A stretch of 64,000 nt of DNA from Paraburkholderia fynbosensis. Lineage in GTDB: Bacteria; Pseudomonadota; Gammaproteobacteria; Burkholderiales; Burkholderiaceae. The DNA lies in NCBI RefSeq assembly GCF_902859935.1, contig NZ_CADIKI010000009.1, positions 124,001 through 188,000 of the forward strand. The letters run 5' to 3'. Under the pieces are notes generated by a model, which was given only the letters and a program-made list of their open reading frames with translations, did no database searches and had not been told where the DNA came from. Shown piece by piece: positions 35,263 to 43,346 of this stretch (position 1 is its first letter; every line of letters starts with the position of its first letter). The position numbers and the translations under genes were made by a program.

Positions 35263-36354
35263 ATGCTTGACGAAGCCCGGATCACATGCAAGCTGGCCGC
35301 TCGCGGCATCACGCCCGACGCTCGCCAGCGCGACGCGATTGCGGCACTCGTCTCATTAGCCGGCACTCAGCGAGCACGGCAAGCGAAGGCCGGCGGTGCA
35401 TCGGCATCACAAGGCGTCTATTGCTACGGACTGCCCGGACGCGGCAAGAGTCTCGTCGTCGATACGGCATTCGAGTTGGCGAACTGCCGCAAGCGGCGAC
35501 TGCATTTCCACGAATTTTTGCGTGAGATGAACCGGCGGCTCGTCAGCGAACCGCGCGGCGGCGACCGCCTCGGCTCGGTATCGCGGCAATGGCTCGACGG
35601 CGTCGAGTTGCTGTGTTTCGACGAATTCCACGTGCACGACATCGCCGACGCGTTCCTGATGGGCCGCTTTCTTGATACCGCGATCGCCCAGGGCACACGC
35701 ATCGTGCTCACGTCGAACTACGCGCCCAACGCGTTGCTGCCCGACCCCGAGTTTCACGAGCGTTTCCTGCCGACCATCGCACAGATCGAACGCTGCTTCA
35801 CGGTGATTCATTTCGACGGCGCGCGCGACTACCGCTTCGGTGGAGAAGAGGCCGAGGTGCCGCGTTTTTTCGCGCCGCTCGACACGACGAGCCAGCACGC
35901 GCTGCGGCGCATTTTCACACACCACGAAGGCAATCGAACTGTCGAGCCGGTCACGCTGAGCGCAGCGGGCCGGCCGCTCGCGGCACGCGCGGCGGGCGCG
36001 GCGCTGCTGTGGGCGGACTTCGACGCGCTGTGCGTGGCGAGCCGCTCGCACCTCGACTATCTGGACCTCGCCGAGCAATGGCGCGGCCTGATTCTCGACA
36101 ATCTGCACACCTCGCGGCTCACGCAGGCGCATACGCTGCAGCGGCTCGTCTGGCTGATCGATATTTTCTACGACCGCAAACGCGCGCTGTTCGTCGCGTC
36201 CGATCAGCCGCTCGCGGCGGCGCTCAGCGGACTCGAAGGCGCGCATGATCTGTCGCGCACGCTGAGCCGGCTTGCGCAAATGCAGTCGCGCACGTATCAC
36301 AGCACGCTTGAAGGTGGCGATCACGCCGCGACGAACGACGCGATCGGGTCTTGA
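35263..36354 (+). CDS. zapE: AFG1/ZapE-family ATPase
   Basis: The protein has 363 residues. Walker A is GLPGRGKS (56-63), Walker B is LLCFDEFHVHDIADA, and sensor-like VLTSNYAPNALLPD follows. The length and order match ZapE, an ATPase that acts on the Z-ring in division under stress; the mitochondrial homologue AFG1 works on damaged proteins. The divergent N-terminus without the usual substrate-binding YxxL region suggests that it may be a paralogue of the main zapE. It is 153 bp after the PAS kinase in the same direction. Confidence 0.85.
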   Translation: MLDEARITCKLAARGITPDARQRDAIAALVSLAGTQRARQAKAGGASASQGVYCYGLPGRGKSLVVDTAFELANCRKRRLHFHEFLREMNRRLVSEPRGGDRLGSVSRQWLDGVELLCFDEFHVHDIADAFLMGRFLDTAIAQGTRIVLTSNYAPNALLPDPEFHERFLPTIAQIERCFTVIHFDGARDYRFGGEEAEVPRFFAPLDTTSQHALRRIFTHHEGNRTVEPVTLSAAGRPLAARAAGAALLWADFDALCVASRSHLDYLDLAEQWRGLILDNLHTSRLTQAHTLQRLVWLIDIFYDRKRALFVASDQPLAAALSGLEGAHDLSRTLSRLAQMQSRTYHSTLEGGDHAATNDAIGS

Positions 36355-36861
36355 TGCGATGACGCGAAAGCCGGCCGCTTCGCGCCTGATACACCAGTTG
36401 CGCTCTCAAACGCCGCTTCACCGCGCGCACCATTTTCCGGAATTGCGGGTGATAGGCCGGTGTGATCAACGGCCCTGACGGCTTCCACTGAAGATCGCGC
36501 GTGACAGTCACTGTCGATCCATCGGCCCGTGTGCTCAATCGTCGACTGCTGCGGATATGCGGCGTGATTATTCGTAAGCGTCGCGCACCGCTCTTTTATT
36601 TGAATCCGCGCGCCCTACGTTCGGCATCGGAAGTGGTGTCCTTAGCGGACACGACGATGTATCCGAAGCGCATTCGTGCAAATCTTGCACACCGGCGGCA
36701 ACTCCTGCGCGGCACCTCATGCGCCGTATGCGAGCGCGAACCGCCTGTTCAACGGCTCGAACGCAAAGTCGGCGCCGTGCGCCGCTGACGCTGGAATGCG
36801 ACCTGCTACCGCCGTTGCGGGTCCATTCTTCAGCGGATTGCCGTCCGCCTTTCTCGTCGCC
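36355..36861. other. 507-bp region without a recognised gene
   Basis: The region separates zapE from the lipoprotein gene. It is AT-richer around 36570-36610 (CTCTTTTATTTGAATCC), probably the promoter area of the lipoprotein. A minus-strand open frame overlapping the zapE tail has no start site or family. Confidence 0.45.
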
Positions 36862-37956
36862 ATGATCAGATCAGCTTCCGTCGCCGTTGCGCTGTGCGCC
36901 GCGTGCCTCACTTGCGCGTGCGTGCACATCGGACCCGCCCGCCTCAAGGCCGACCAGGTCGACTACGCGCGAGCGCTCGGCGATGCGAAGAAACGCACGA
37001 TACTTGCGGCCGTAATCGGCCTGCGTTACGGCGACGCGCCGGCCTTTCTGACCGTCAGCAACATCATCGCCGCCTATACGTTCGACACCACCGGCGGCGC
37101 CACCGCCAACGCCGGTTCCGGCAGCATGCCGAACTATGCGCTTGCGAGCGGCAGCGTCTCCTATTCGAACCACCCGACCTTCACCTTCACGCCGACCACC
37201 GGCGAAGCGTTCGCCTCCGCGTACATCAGGCCGCTCGCACCGGCGCTGGTACTGCCGCTTGCCGAAGGCGGCATTCCGATCGATCTGCTGTTGCGCATCA
37301 CCGCCCAGTCGGTGGGCGGACTGCAGAACGGCAACGCGCTCGGCGGCGAGAACAGTGCAGGCGCGCCGGGCTTCTTCGAATTGCTGCAGGCCCTGCGGCG
37401 TTTGCAACTGGCGGGCGAACTGAACGTCGAGTCGCGTCAGGCGGAAGGCAAGGACGGCAAGAGCGGCCCGATGGGCGTGTTCCTCGTGATTGGCGCGACC
37501 ACCAGCGGTGAGTCGTCGCAAACCGCCGCGGACGTGGCGCGCGTGCGCAAGCTGCTGCGCCTGTCGTCGAATACGCGCACCTATCAGATCGTCTACGGGC
37601 CGTCGTCGACCTCGCAAAAGGGAGACCGCATTCCGATGGTGACGCGCTCGGTGCTCGGCATCCTGACCGATCTCGGCGCGCAGGTGCAGGTGCCGCTCGA
37701 GCGTATCAGCGACGGCTCGACCAAGCCGACCGTCGGGCTGATCGGCGGCGAGACCCGGCCGACGATCATCATCCACTCCGGCAAGAACGCGCCCGGCAAT
37801 GCCTATGTGACGATCGCCTATGGCTCGTCGATGTATTGGGTCGAGCGTAACGACTTCGACTCGAAATATGCGTTCACGGTCGTGCAGAATTTGATGGCGC
37901 TCGCAGAAGCCGATACGAGCAGTAAAGCGCCGGTGGTGACGATTCCGGCGAATTGA
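36862..37956 (+). CDS. Putative lipoprotein of unknown function
   Basis: The protein has 364 residues. MIRSASVAVALCAACLTCACVHIGP is a signal peptide with several Cys; the lipobox could be at LTCAC, which is unusual but plausible. The mature part begins with ARLKADQVDYARALGDAKKR and contains Gly/Ser/Thr-rich beta segments, then a conserved-looking domain with a long hydrophilic C-terminal half (YQIVYGPSSTSQKGDRIPMVTRSVLGILTDLGAQVQVP). I do not recognise the family. The ATG at 36862 is chosen because it opens the signal peptide. It converges on transketolase across a bidirectional terminator. Confidence 0.7.
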   Translation: MIRSASVAVALCAACLTCACVHIGPARLKADQVDYARALGDAKKRTILAAVIGLRYGDAPAFLTVSNIIAAYTFDTTGGATANAGSGSMPNYALASGSVSYSNHPTFTFTPTTGEAFASAYIRPLAPALVLPLAEGGIPIDLLLRITAQSVGGLQNGNALGGENSAGAPGFFELLQALRRLQLAGELNVESRQAEGKDGKSGPMGVFLVIGATTSGESSQTAADVARVRKLLRLSSNTRTYQIVYGPSSTSQKGDRIPMVTRSVLGILTDLGAQVQVPLERISDGSTKPTVGLIGGETRPTIIIHSGKNAPGNAYVTIAYGSSMYWVERNDFDSKYAFTVVQNLMALAEADTSSKAPVVTIPAN

Positions 37957-38035
37957 CGGGGTGTCGAATGGATAGCGGGTCGTGGACTTGAGCGCGCGAT
38001 AGGGAAAGTGCGGCTGCGGGCGGCTGCAACATAAA

Positions 38036-38073
38036 GAACCGGCGGTTGGTCGGTTAGCACACCGCCGGTTCTT
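38036..38073. terminator. Bidirectional terminator between the lipoprotein and transketolase
   Basis: A perfect 12-bp stem (AGAACCGGCGGT at 38036-38047 with ACCGCCGGTTCT at 38062-38073) flanks a 14-nt loop. The plus strand continues TCTCTCC, and the minus strand reads into TTTATG after the stem, so both convergent genes can use it. Confidence 0.75.
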
Positions 38074-38110
38074 CTCTCCACTCATCCCGCTTCACGCACC
38101 CGCTCGCACG

Positions 38111-40195
38111 TTACGCCGAACCCCGCTTCGACTGGACCCGCGCAATCTGCTGCTTCGCCGCCTCGTACACCTTCTCCGGCGTAAAGCCGAATTTCTTCTT
38201 CAGGTCGGCAAGCGGCGCGGAGGCGCCGAACGTATGCATCACCACCTGCGCGCCGAGCCTGCCGACATAGCGATCCCAGCCGAGCGTGGCCGCCTGTTCG
38301 ACGGCCACCCGGGCGTCCACGTCGGCTGGCAGCACCGACTCCTGATACGCCTCGTCCTGACGCTCGAACACGTCCCACGACGGCATCGACACCACGCGCG
38401 CCGCGATACCTTCGCCTTTGAGCTTCTCGTACGCGTCGACGCACAGCGACAGTTCGCTGCCCGTCGCTATCAGGATCACCTGCGGCTTCTGCCCGGCGGG
38501 CGCATCGGCAAGCACGTAAGCGCCCTTGCGCACGCCGCTTGCGGCGGCATAGCGGCTGCGGTCGAGCGTCGGCAACGGCTGACGCGACACCACGATGCAC
38601 GCGGGCCGCTTCGGATCGGACAGCGCCACGCGCCATGCTTCGGCGACTTCGTTCGCATCGCCCGGACGCAACACGGTCAGCCCCGGCACACCGCGCAGCG
38701 ATGCCAGTTGTTCGATCGGCTGATGCGTCGGACCGTCTTCGCCGACGCCGATCGAATCATGCGTGAACACGTAAATGGCCGGCACTTCCATGATCGCTGA
38801 GAGACGGATCGGCGGCTTCATGTAGTCGCTGAAAATCAGAAAGGTCGAGCCGTATGGCCGCAGGTTCGACAACGCGAGCCCGTTCACCACCGCGCCCATC
38901 CCATGTTCGCGAATGCCGAAATGCAGATTGCGGCCGCCGTAGTTATCGGCTTCGAAACTGCCCGCGCCTTCGAATTTCAGATTGGTTTTGGTGGACGGCG
39001 AGAGATCCGCCGCGCCGCCGATCATCCACGGAACGCGCGCGGCGATCGCGTTGAGCACCTTGCCCGACGATTCGCGTGACGCGACACCCTTCGGGTCCGC
39101 GTCGAAAGCCGGGATGTCGCTGTCCCAACCCGCCGGCAATTCATGTGCTTCCATCTGCGCGAATTCGCGCGCGAGGTCCGGATACTTGTTCCTGTACGCG
39201 TCGTACTTCGCCTGCCATTCGGCACGCGCCGCCTTGCCGCGCGCACCGATGCCCGCGGCGAAACGTTCGTGCACGCCGTCGGGCACGTAGAAGAATTTGT
39301 CCTCTGGCCAGCCGTAGGCTTTCTTCGCGAGCGCGACTTCCTCGACGCCGAGCGCCTCGCCGTGCGCCGCCGACGTGTCCTGCTTGTGCGGCGCGCCCCA
39401 GCCGATGATGCTGTGGACCACGATCAGCGTGGGCCTGTCGGTGATGCTCTTCGCTTCGACGAAGGCCGCTTCGAGCGCGGCGGCGTCGTTCGCGTCGTCC
39501 ACATGCAGCGTGTGCCAGTTGTAGCCGCGAAAGCGGCTTTCCACGTCGTCGCTATATGCAAGGTCGGTGTGACCTTCGATCGTCACGCGGTTGCTGTCGT
39601 AAATCCAGATCAGGTTCGACAGTTTCAGATGACCGGCCAGCGACGCCGCTTCATGCGAGATGCCTTCCATCATGTCGCCATCGCCGCACAGCGCATAGAC
39701 ACGGTAGTCGAATAGCGGCGCATCCGGCTGGTTGAAGTGACTCTCGTGCCAGCGCGCGGCCATCGCCATGCCGACGCTGTTGCCGAGCCCCTGGCCGAGG
39801 GGACCGGTAGTGGTTTCGACGCCTGTCGTCATCCGGAACTCGGGATGGCCCGGCGTCCTGCTGTCGATCTGGCGGAAATGCTCAATGTCGTCGAGCGAAA
39901 CGGCGGGCGCGCCGCTCGGCTTGCCGTCGTGGTCCACGGCCTTGACGCTCGCCAGATGCAGCAGCGAATACAGCAGCATCGACGCATGTCCGACCGACAG
40001 CACGAAGCGGTCGCGATTCGGCCACAGCGGCTCATCCGGGTCGTAGCGCAAATGGTTCTGCCACAGATGATAGGCAACGGGGGCCAGTGCCATCGGCGTG
40101 CCGGGATGCCCGGAATTGGCCTTCTGCACAGCGTCCATCGACAGCGTGCGGATCGTGTTGATGCACAGCTGATCGAGGGCGGGATCGTTTTGCAT
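38111..40195 (-). CDS. tkt: Transketolase
   Basis: The protein has 694 residues. The ThDP site is GDGDMMEGISHEA with the following NLIWIYDSNRVTIEG; the N-terminal SGHPGTPMALAP and the C-terminal part with FTHDSIGVGEDGPTHQPIEQLASLRGVP are diagnostic. It moves two-carbon units between sugar phosphates in the pentose phosphate (and Calvin) pathway. The stand-alone gene, away from gap/pgk, may be a second copy. With phosphoketolase and 6-phosphogluconate dehydrogenase in the same window it supports a pentose-phosphate shunt. Confidence 0.95.
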   Translation of the reverse strand: MQNDPALDQLCINTIRTLSMDAVQKANSGHPGTPMALAPVAYHLWQNHLRYDPDEPLWPNRDRFVLSVGHASMLLYSLLHLASVKAVDHDGKPSGAPAVSLDDIEHFRQIDSRTPGHPEFRMTTGVETTTGPLGQGLGNSVGMAMAARWHESHFNQPDAPLFDYRVYALCGDGDMMEGISHEAASLAGHLKLSNLIWIYDSNRVTIEGHTDLAYSDDVESRFRGYNWHTLHVDDANDAAALEAAFVEAKSITDRPTLIVVHSIIGWGAPHKQDTSAAHGEALGVEEVALAKKAYGWPEDKFFYVPDGVHERFAAGIGARGKAARAEWQAKYDAYRNKYPDLAREFAQMEAHELPAGWDSDIPAFDADPKGVASRESSGKVLNAIAARVPWMIGGAADLSPSTKTNLKFEGAGSFEADNYGGRNLHFGIREHGMGAVVNGLALSNLRPYGSTFLIFSDYMKPPIRLSAIMEVPAIYVFTHDSIGVGEDGPTHQPIEQLASLRGVPGLTVLRPGDANEVAEAWRVALSDPKRPACIVVSRQPLPTLDRSRYAAASGVRKGAYVLADAPAGQKPQVILIATGSELSLCVDAYEKLKGEGIAARVVSMPSWDVFERQDEAYQESVLPADVDARVAVEQAATLGWDRYVGRLGAQVVMHTFGASAPLADLKKKFGFTPEKVYEAAKQQIARVQSKRGSA

Positions 40196-40538
40196 GGAAC
40201 ACTCCTTGTTCGGCGGTTAGGAAGAAGGCCGCGACGCACTGATCGAGCGTGCCGGCGAACCGTGGGGATGGAACAGGATGACGCATGAGGAACCGCAGCG
40301 AGGCCTACCGATGATGCGCCGATGTGCGCAACTCTGCACGGGGCTTTACATGCGGGCTCGAGTATGCGGTTGCGCGGCAGGCGGCGGATCTTTCAGAGGG
40401 CTTGCGAGGGCGGCTCGTTGATCGCGCGTGTTGTCGACGGCATGCGCGCTTTGCCTCACGGCGCAAGCGCAGGCGCAGGCGCAGCAAAACGGTTACTGAA
40501 AGCGCAACGCGCGCAGCCCTTCGTATCGGCATCGGCCC
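40196..40538. other. 343-bp upstream region of transketolase
   Basis: The region spans from the transketolase start to the stop of the cupin gene. GC-rich, without any protein-like frame or clear promoter. It probably carries the transketolase promoter. Confidence 0.45.
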
Positions 40539-41084
40539 TCAAGCCGCATGCAGCCAGTGTTCGACTAGCGGTCCCTGCTTGCCGTCGATCGGATCAAGCG
40601 GCGGGAACGGCAATGCTTCCATTGTCCAGCGTTCTTCCGGCGACAGCGCTTCGCGACGAATGTCCCACTGCTGCCCGTCCGGATACCCGGCCACCACCTG
40701 AAAATGCCGCTCGAACGATTGCAGACAATGACCGGTGCCGGCCGGCAGCAACAGCGCATCGCCCGCCGATATCGTCACCAATTTACCGCCCGGCCCGCCG
40801 ACGATCACCTGAGCCGATCCACCGCATACGCCAAGAACTTCGTGCGCGGTCGCGTGGAAATGGTGGTAATCGAAAATGCCGTCGCGCCACTGCGGCGGCC
40901 AGTCGTTACGCTCGAACAGCATTTCGAACGCATCGGCCAGATTGCCGCTGTCCGGCGCCAATGCTTGGCGGTAAACCACGACCGGCAGCTTGCGGTTGTT
41001 CGGCACCCAATCGTGCGGCTCGAGCATGAACACTTCGTACCGGGTCTGAGCCTTGTCGAATCCGTGTTTCGAATCATTGAACAT
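40539..41084 (-). CDS. Cupin-domain protein (YjlB-like)
   Basis: The protein has 181 residues. It opens with YEVFMLEPHDWVPNNRKLPVVVYR and has the cupin motif DYHHFHATAHEVLGVCGGSAQVIVGG, whose two His and Glu are metal ligands, then GDALLLPAGTGHCLQ with the last His. The ending (VVAGYPDGQQWDIRR) is typical of YjlB-like cupins. It may be a dioxygenase or sugar-binding protein; function unknown. No operon partner is evident. Confidence 0.85.
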   Translation of the reverse strand: MFNDSKHGFDKAQTRYEVFMLEPHDWVPNNRKLPVVVYRQALAPDSGNLADAFEMLFERNDWPPQWRDGIFDYHHFHATAHEVLGVCGGSAQVIVGGPGGKLVTISAGDALLLPAGTGHCLQSFERHFQVVAGYPDGQQWDIRREALSPEERWTMEALPFPPLDPIDGKQGPLVEHWLHAA

Positions 41085-41392
41085 GTTGGCTCCTGTGCTT
41101 GATGAGACTTGCGACGCCGATGGTTCCCGTCGTGGTCGTGGTGGAACCTCGCGCGCGGGTAGTGCATGGCTCGCGGCCCGCGCAGCGCCAGTCCGTCCTG
41201 AAGTGATGGTTGCAGCACAAAGCGCGCCTGTCCGGCGCGCACGGCTGCGCGCGGACTTTCATGCATTGGCACACGAGCGCCGCGCGCGTGCTTTACCGCA
41301 CCACGCTGCGAGTTCGCTCAGTGCCCGTCGCGCACCGCGTGCGGTGTCGCCGGATACATCGCTTGACGAAGCGCTATGCCCTCAGTGAGCGC
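41085..41392. other. 308-bp region without a gene
   Basis: The stretch holds the leader of the cupin gene and the 3' side of the zinc-ribbon gene. No convincing frame or element was found. Confidence 0.4.
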
Positions 41393-41563
41393 TCAACCGC
41401 CGCCGATCCCTTGCAGCACCTTGCCCGTCCCACCGCAAACGACGCAGCGGCTACCCTCCACCTTGCCCGTGCCGTGACACGCGGCGCAAAGATCTTCGCC
41501 GACTCCGGGGACGTCGGGGGGCCCTTCGTCGCCGGGGTTGGTTGCTTCGTTATCTGCTTGCAT
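41393..41563 (-). CDS. Small DnaJ-type zinc-ribbon protein
   Basis: The protein has 56 residues. An acidic N-terminus precedes two CxxCxGxG-like knuckles (CAACHGTGKV and CVVCGGTGKV), which form a complete zinc-binding ribbon as in the cysteine-rich part of DnaJ. The C-terminus is glycine-rich. It is too small to be a chaperone alone; such ribbons bind protein or RNA. AGGAGAA lies 5 bp before the ATG at 41563, which decides the start. Confidence 0.7.
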   Translation of the reverse strand: MQADNEATNPGDEGPPDVPGVGEDLCAACHGTGKVEGSRCVVCGGTGKVLQGIGGG

Positions 41564-41631
41564 ACAGTTCTCCTCGTTTCGGTTTTCCACATTGACTGCG
41601 GTGCATGAACGCGAGCGACGTGCGCGCCGCG

Positions 41632-41895
41632 TCAGCTTTTACCCCGCGATTCGCGGCCGCCACCGCCCGGAGGCTCGGCATGCGCCCCCGAGCCGAGCGG
41701 CACTTCGGCCGTTTGCGCGGGCCGTTCGCTCGAACGTGGAGGATTGGTTTGCTCGTCCACGCCGGTTTGCTCAACCGGCTCGATACCGAGCGGACTTGGC
41801 TCGACGTAGTGCGTGCCGCTCGGCTTGTTGCGCGCCTTCGTTTCCGGCGACACAGTCGATGCATCGCGGCTTTCGGCGGGTTTGGTGTCCGGCAT
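41632..41895 (-). CDS. Small disordered hydrophilic protein
   Basis: The protein has 87 residues dominated by Pro, Glu, Ser, Thr and Gly, with no hydrophobic core and no signal peptide: MPDTKPAESRDASTVS at the start and GGGGRESRGKS at the end. A strong AAGGAG precedes the ATG at 41895. It looks like one of the low-complexity stress-type proteins of Burkholderiaceae. Function unknown. Confidence 0.6.
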   Translation of the reverse strand: MPDTKPAESRDASTVSPETKARNKPSGTHYVEPSPLGIEPVEQTGVDEQTNPPRSSERPAQTAEVPLGSGAHAEPPGGGGRESRGKS

Positions 41896-42007
41896 GGCGC
41901 TCTCCTTAATTGGGGCATAAGTTTGATGCAGCAACATCCGGTCCCTCTGTGCGGCGCACGCATTGAGCGCCCGAGGCAGGCGCCGGCCGCGCGAGCACCG
42001 CCTGTTG

Positions 42008-42021
42008 GGCACAGCCGTTGC
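42008..42021 (+). promoter_or_regulatory. Candidate sigma-54 promoter of the 78-aa gene
   Basis: GGCAC-AGCCG-TTGC matches the -24/-12 consensus with correct spacing, about 50 bp before the ATG at 42071. Transcription would begin near 42032. Inference. Confidence 0.4.
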
Positions 42022-42070
42022 GTCGCCAAGGCTGCAGGTCGCAGCCCGTTTTTGTAAAAAGGAGAACGTC

Positions 42071-42307
42071 ATGACAATCACGACAATTCGTGTGTCCGAT
42101 ACGGAAGTGCAAGTCGAACGCACGCGATACACGTTTGCGCAAAAGAGCGACGCGGACGCGTTCCAGCGCTGCCTCGTCGATACGTCGATCGATAGTTGCT
42201 ATCGCTCGCACCCGCCGTTGTCGGCACAACCCACGTTACCCGACGAGCATCCGGACGATCCGGGACGTGGCAGCACGATTTCGCCGTCACTCGGCGGCAT
42301 GCCTTGA
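42071..42307 (+). CDS. Small hypothetical protein, 78 residues
   Basis: MTITTIRVSDTEVQVERTRY starts an N-terminal part with alternating hydrophobic/charged residues and the stretch FAQKSDADAFQRCLVDTSI; the second half is Pro/Ser/Asp-rich (LSAQPTLPDEHPDDPGRG). The family is not recognised. AAGGAG lies 7 bp before the ATG, so the gene is probably expressed. It is divergent from the disordered 87-aa gene. Confidence 0.6.
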   Translation: MTITTIRVSDTEVQVERTRYTFAQKSDADAFQRCLVDTSIDSCYRSHPPLSAQPTLPDEHPDDPGRGSTISPSLGGMP

Positions 42308-42406
42308 GGCGCGGGCTGTTGCGGGATGTACGCAACCGCTCAGCCGTGACGAGGTCTGCCGTTTCCCTGGCGGTGGCGCCAACGGCCATCTGCGATCAAT
42401 GCGCCC

Positions 42407-42652
42407 TCACTTTTCCGGCGCCGCGCGATCAGCCGCCACAATCTGCCGCCCATAGTCGATCGCGGCCCGCCGCGCCTCCTCGGCGGTCGCGTAGGGGCCA
42501 ATTTCCGGGGCACCGTCGAAGGGAAACAGAAGTTTTCTGTCCGCTTTTCTGACTACCTTCAGTCCACCTACGTAACGGCCGTCGCCTGTTCCGTGATAGC
42601 TCGCAAAAATCTCGAAGTCATCGTCAGCGACGTCGGCCTTGTGTCGCGCCAT
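42407..42652 (-). CDS. Small hypothetical protein, 81 residues (DUF6723-like)
   Basis: The protein has two short beta hairpins and a helix: DDDFEIFASYHGTGDGRYVGGLKVVRKADRKLLFPFDG and YATAEEARRAAIDYGRQIVA. Similar small proteins occur across Burkholderia; I recall the DUF6723 group but cannot verify it. The ATG at 42652 lies where the conserved part begins. Function unknown; it is convergent with the 78-aa gene. Confidence 0.6.
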   Translation of the reverse strand: MARHKADVADDDFEIFASYHGTGDGRYVGGLKVVRKADRKLLFPFDGAPEIGPYATAEEARRAAIDYGRQIVAADRAAPEK

Positions 42653-42850
42653 GGGTGTCCTCGTTCCTGCACGTTCCGTGCGCCAGATGGGTCGTGTGCA
42701 ATGCGCCTTCGGTGTAAAGAGCGGCGCGTGTGCCGGGATCGAGCAATAGCCGTTCCACGCGACGCGAGCCCGCGCCTGGCACGGAGTCCACAGAGGAGGC
42801 ATGAGGATTGCGCGCGTCAGCGGCAGGTGATTGGCCTGGAGAACAACGCG

Positions 42851-43123
42851 ATGAATTTATCGAGCACCCGGATTCGGATCCGTGACGCCCGTGACGTGCA
42901 CGCCGTGCGCGGGCTGCGCTTGCATACGCCGATGCCGCCCGAGATCGAGCCCGACGCACCGTCCCCGCCGGCCACCGATCCCGATCCGGAGCCCGACGAT
43001 CCGGCGAGCGATCCGTCTCGCGAGCCTGAAGGCGATCCGCCGGTGAAGCCGCCGCCGGTGCGCTCTGCCGGTCGAGGGCTCAGTGAAACTCGCAGGCGTG
43101 CATCGCACCGCCATGCGAGATGA
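42851..43123 (+). CDS. Small Pro/Asp-rich hypothetical protein
   Basis: The protein has 90 residues. A basic start (STRIRIRDARDVHAVRG) is followed by a long acidic Pro-rich tract (PPEIEPDAPSPPATDPDPEP and onward), then a basic end. No fold is predictable. A GGAG site lies 10 bp upstream of the ATG at 42851. The regular PDPEPDDP pattern is typical of small Burkholderia proteins, but the frame could be chance in GC-rich DNA. Confidence 0.45.
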   Translation: MNLSSTRIRIRDARDVHAVRGLRLHTPMPPEIEPDAPSPPATDPDPEPDDPASDPSREPEGDPPVKPPPVRSAGRGLSETRRRASHRHAR

Positions 43124-43346
43124 CGATGTGATGCCGATAGGCTGGAGTTCGAGGTAGGGCAGCGTGTCGAAAACGATGGTTCGCAATGTCGAGGAACCGC
43201 CGTGGATTGCCGCTGACAGCCGCACGCTCAGGCGCACATTCACCTTTTACAACCGCGCGCCTCGTGGTCCCCTTGTGCCATGCCGCCCGCCTCCGCATCG
43301 CCGCCCAACCTGCAGCGATGCGCCGGGAACGCGCCGTTGACCCGCA

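Noticed and set aside
36224..36595. Minus-strand open frame overlapping the end of zapE
   Set aside because: It has no start with a ribosome site and overlaps a conserved gene; the segment outside zapE is too short to assign.
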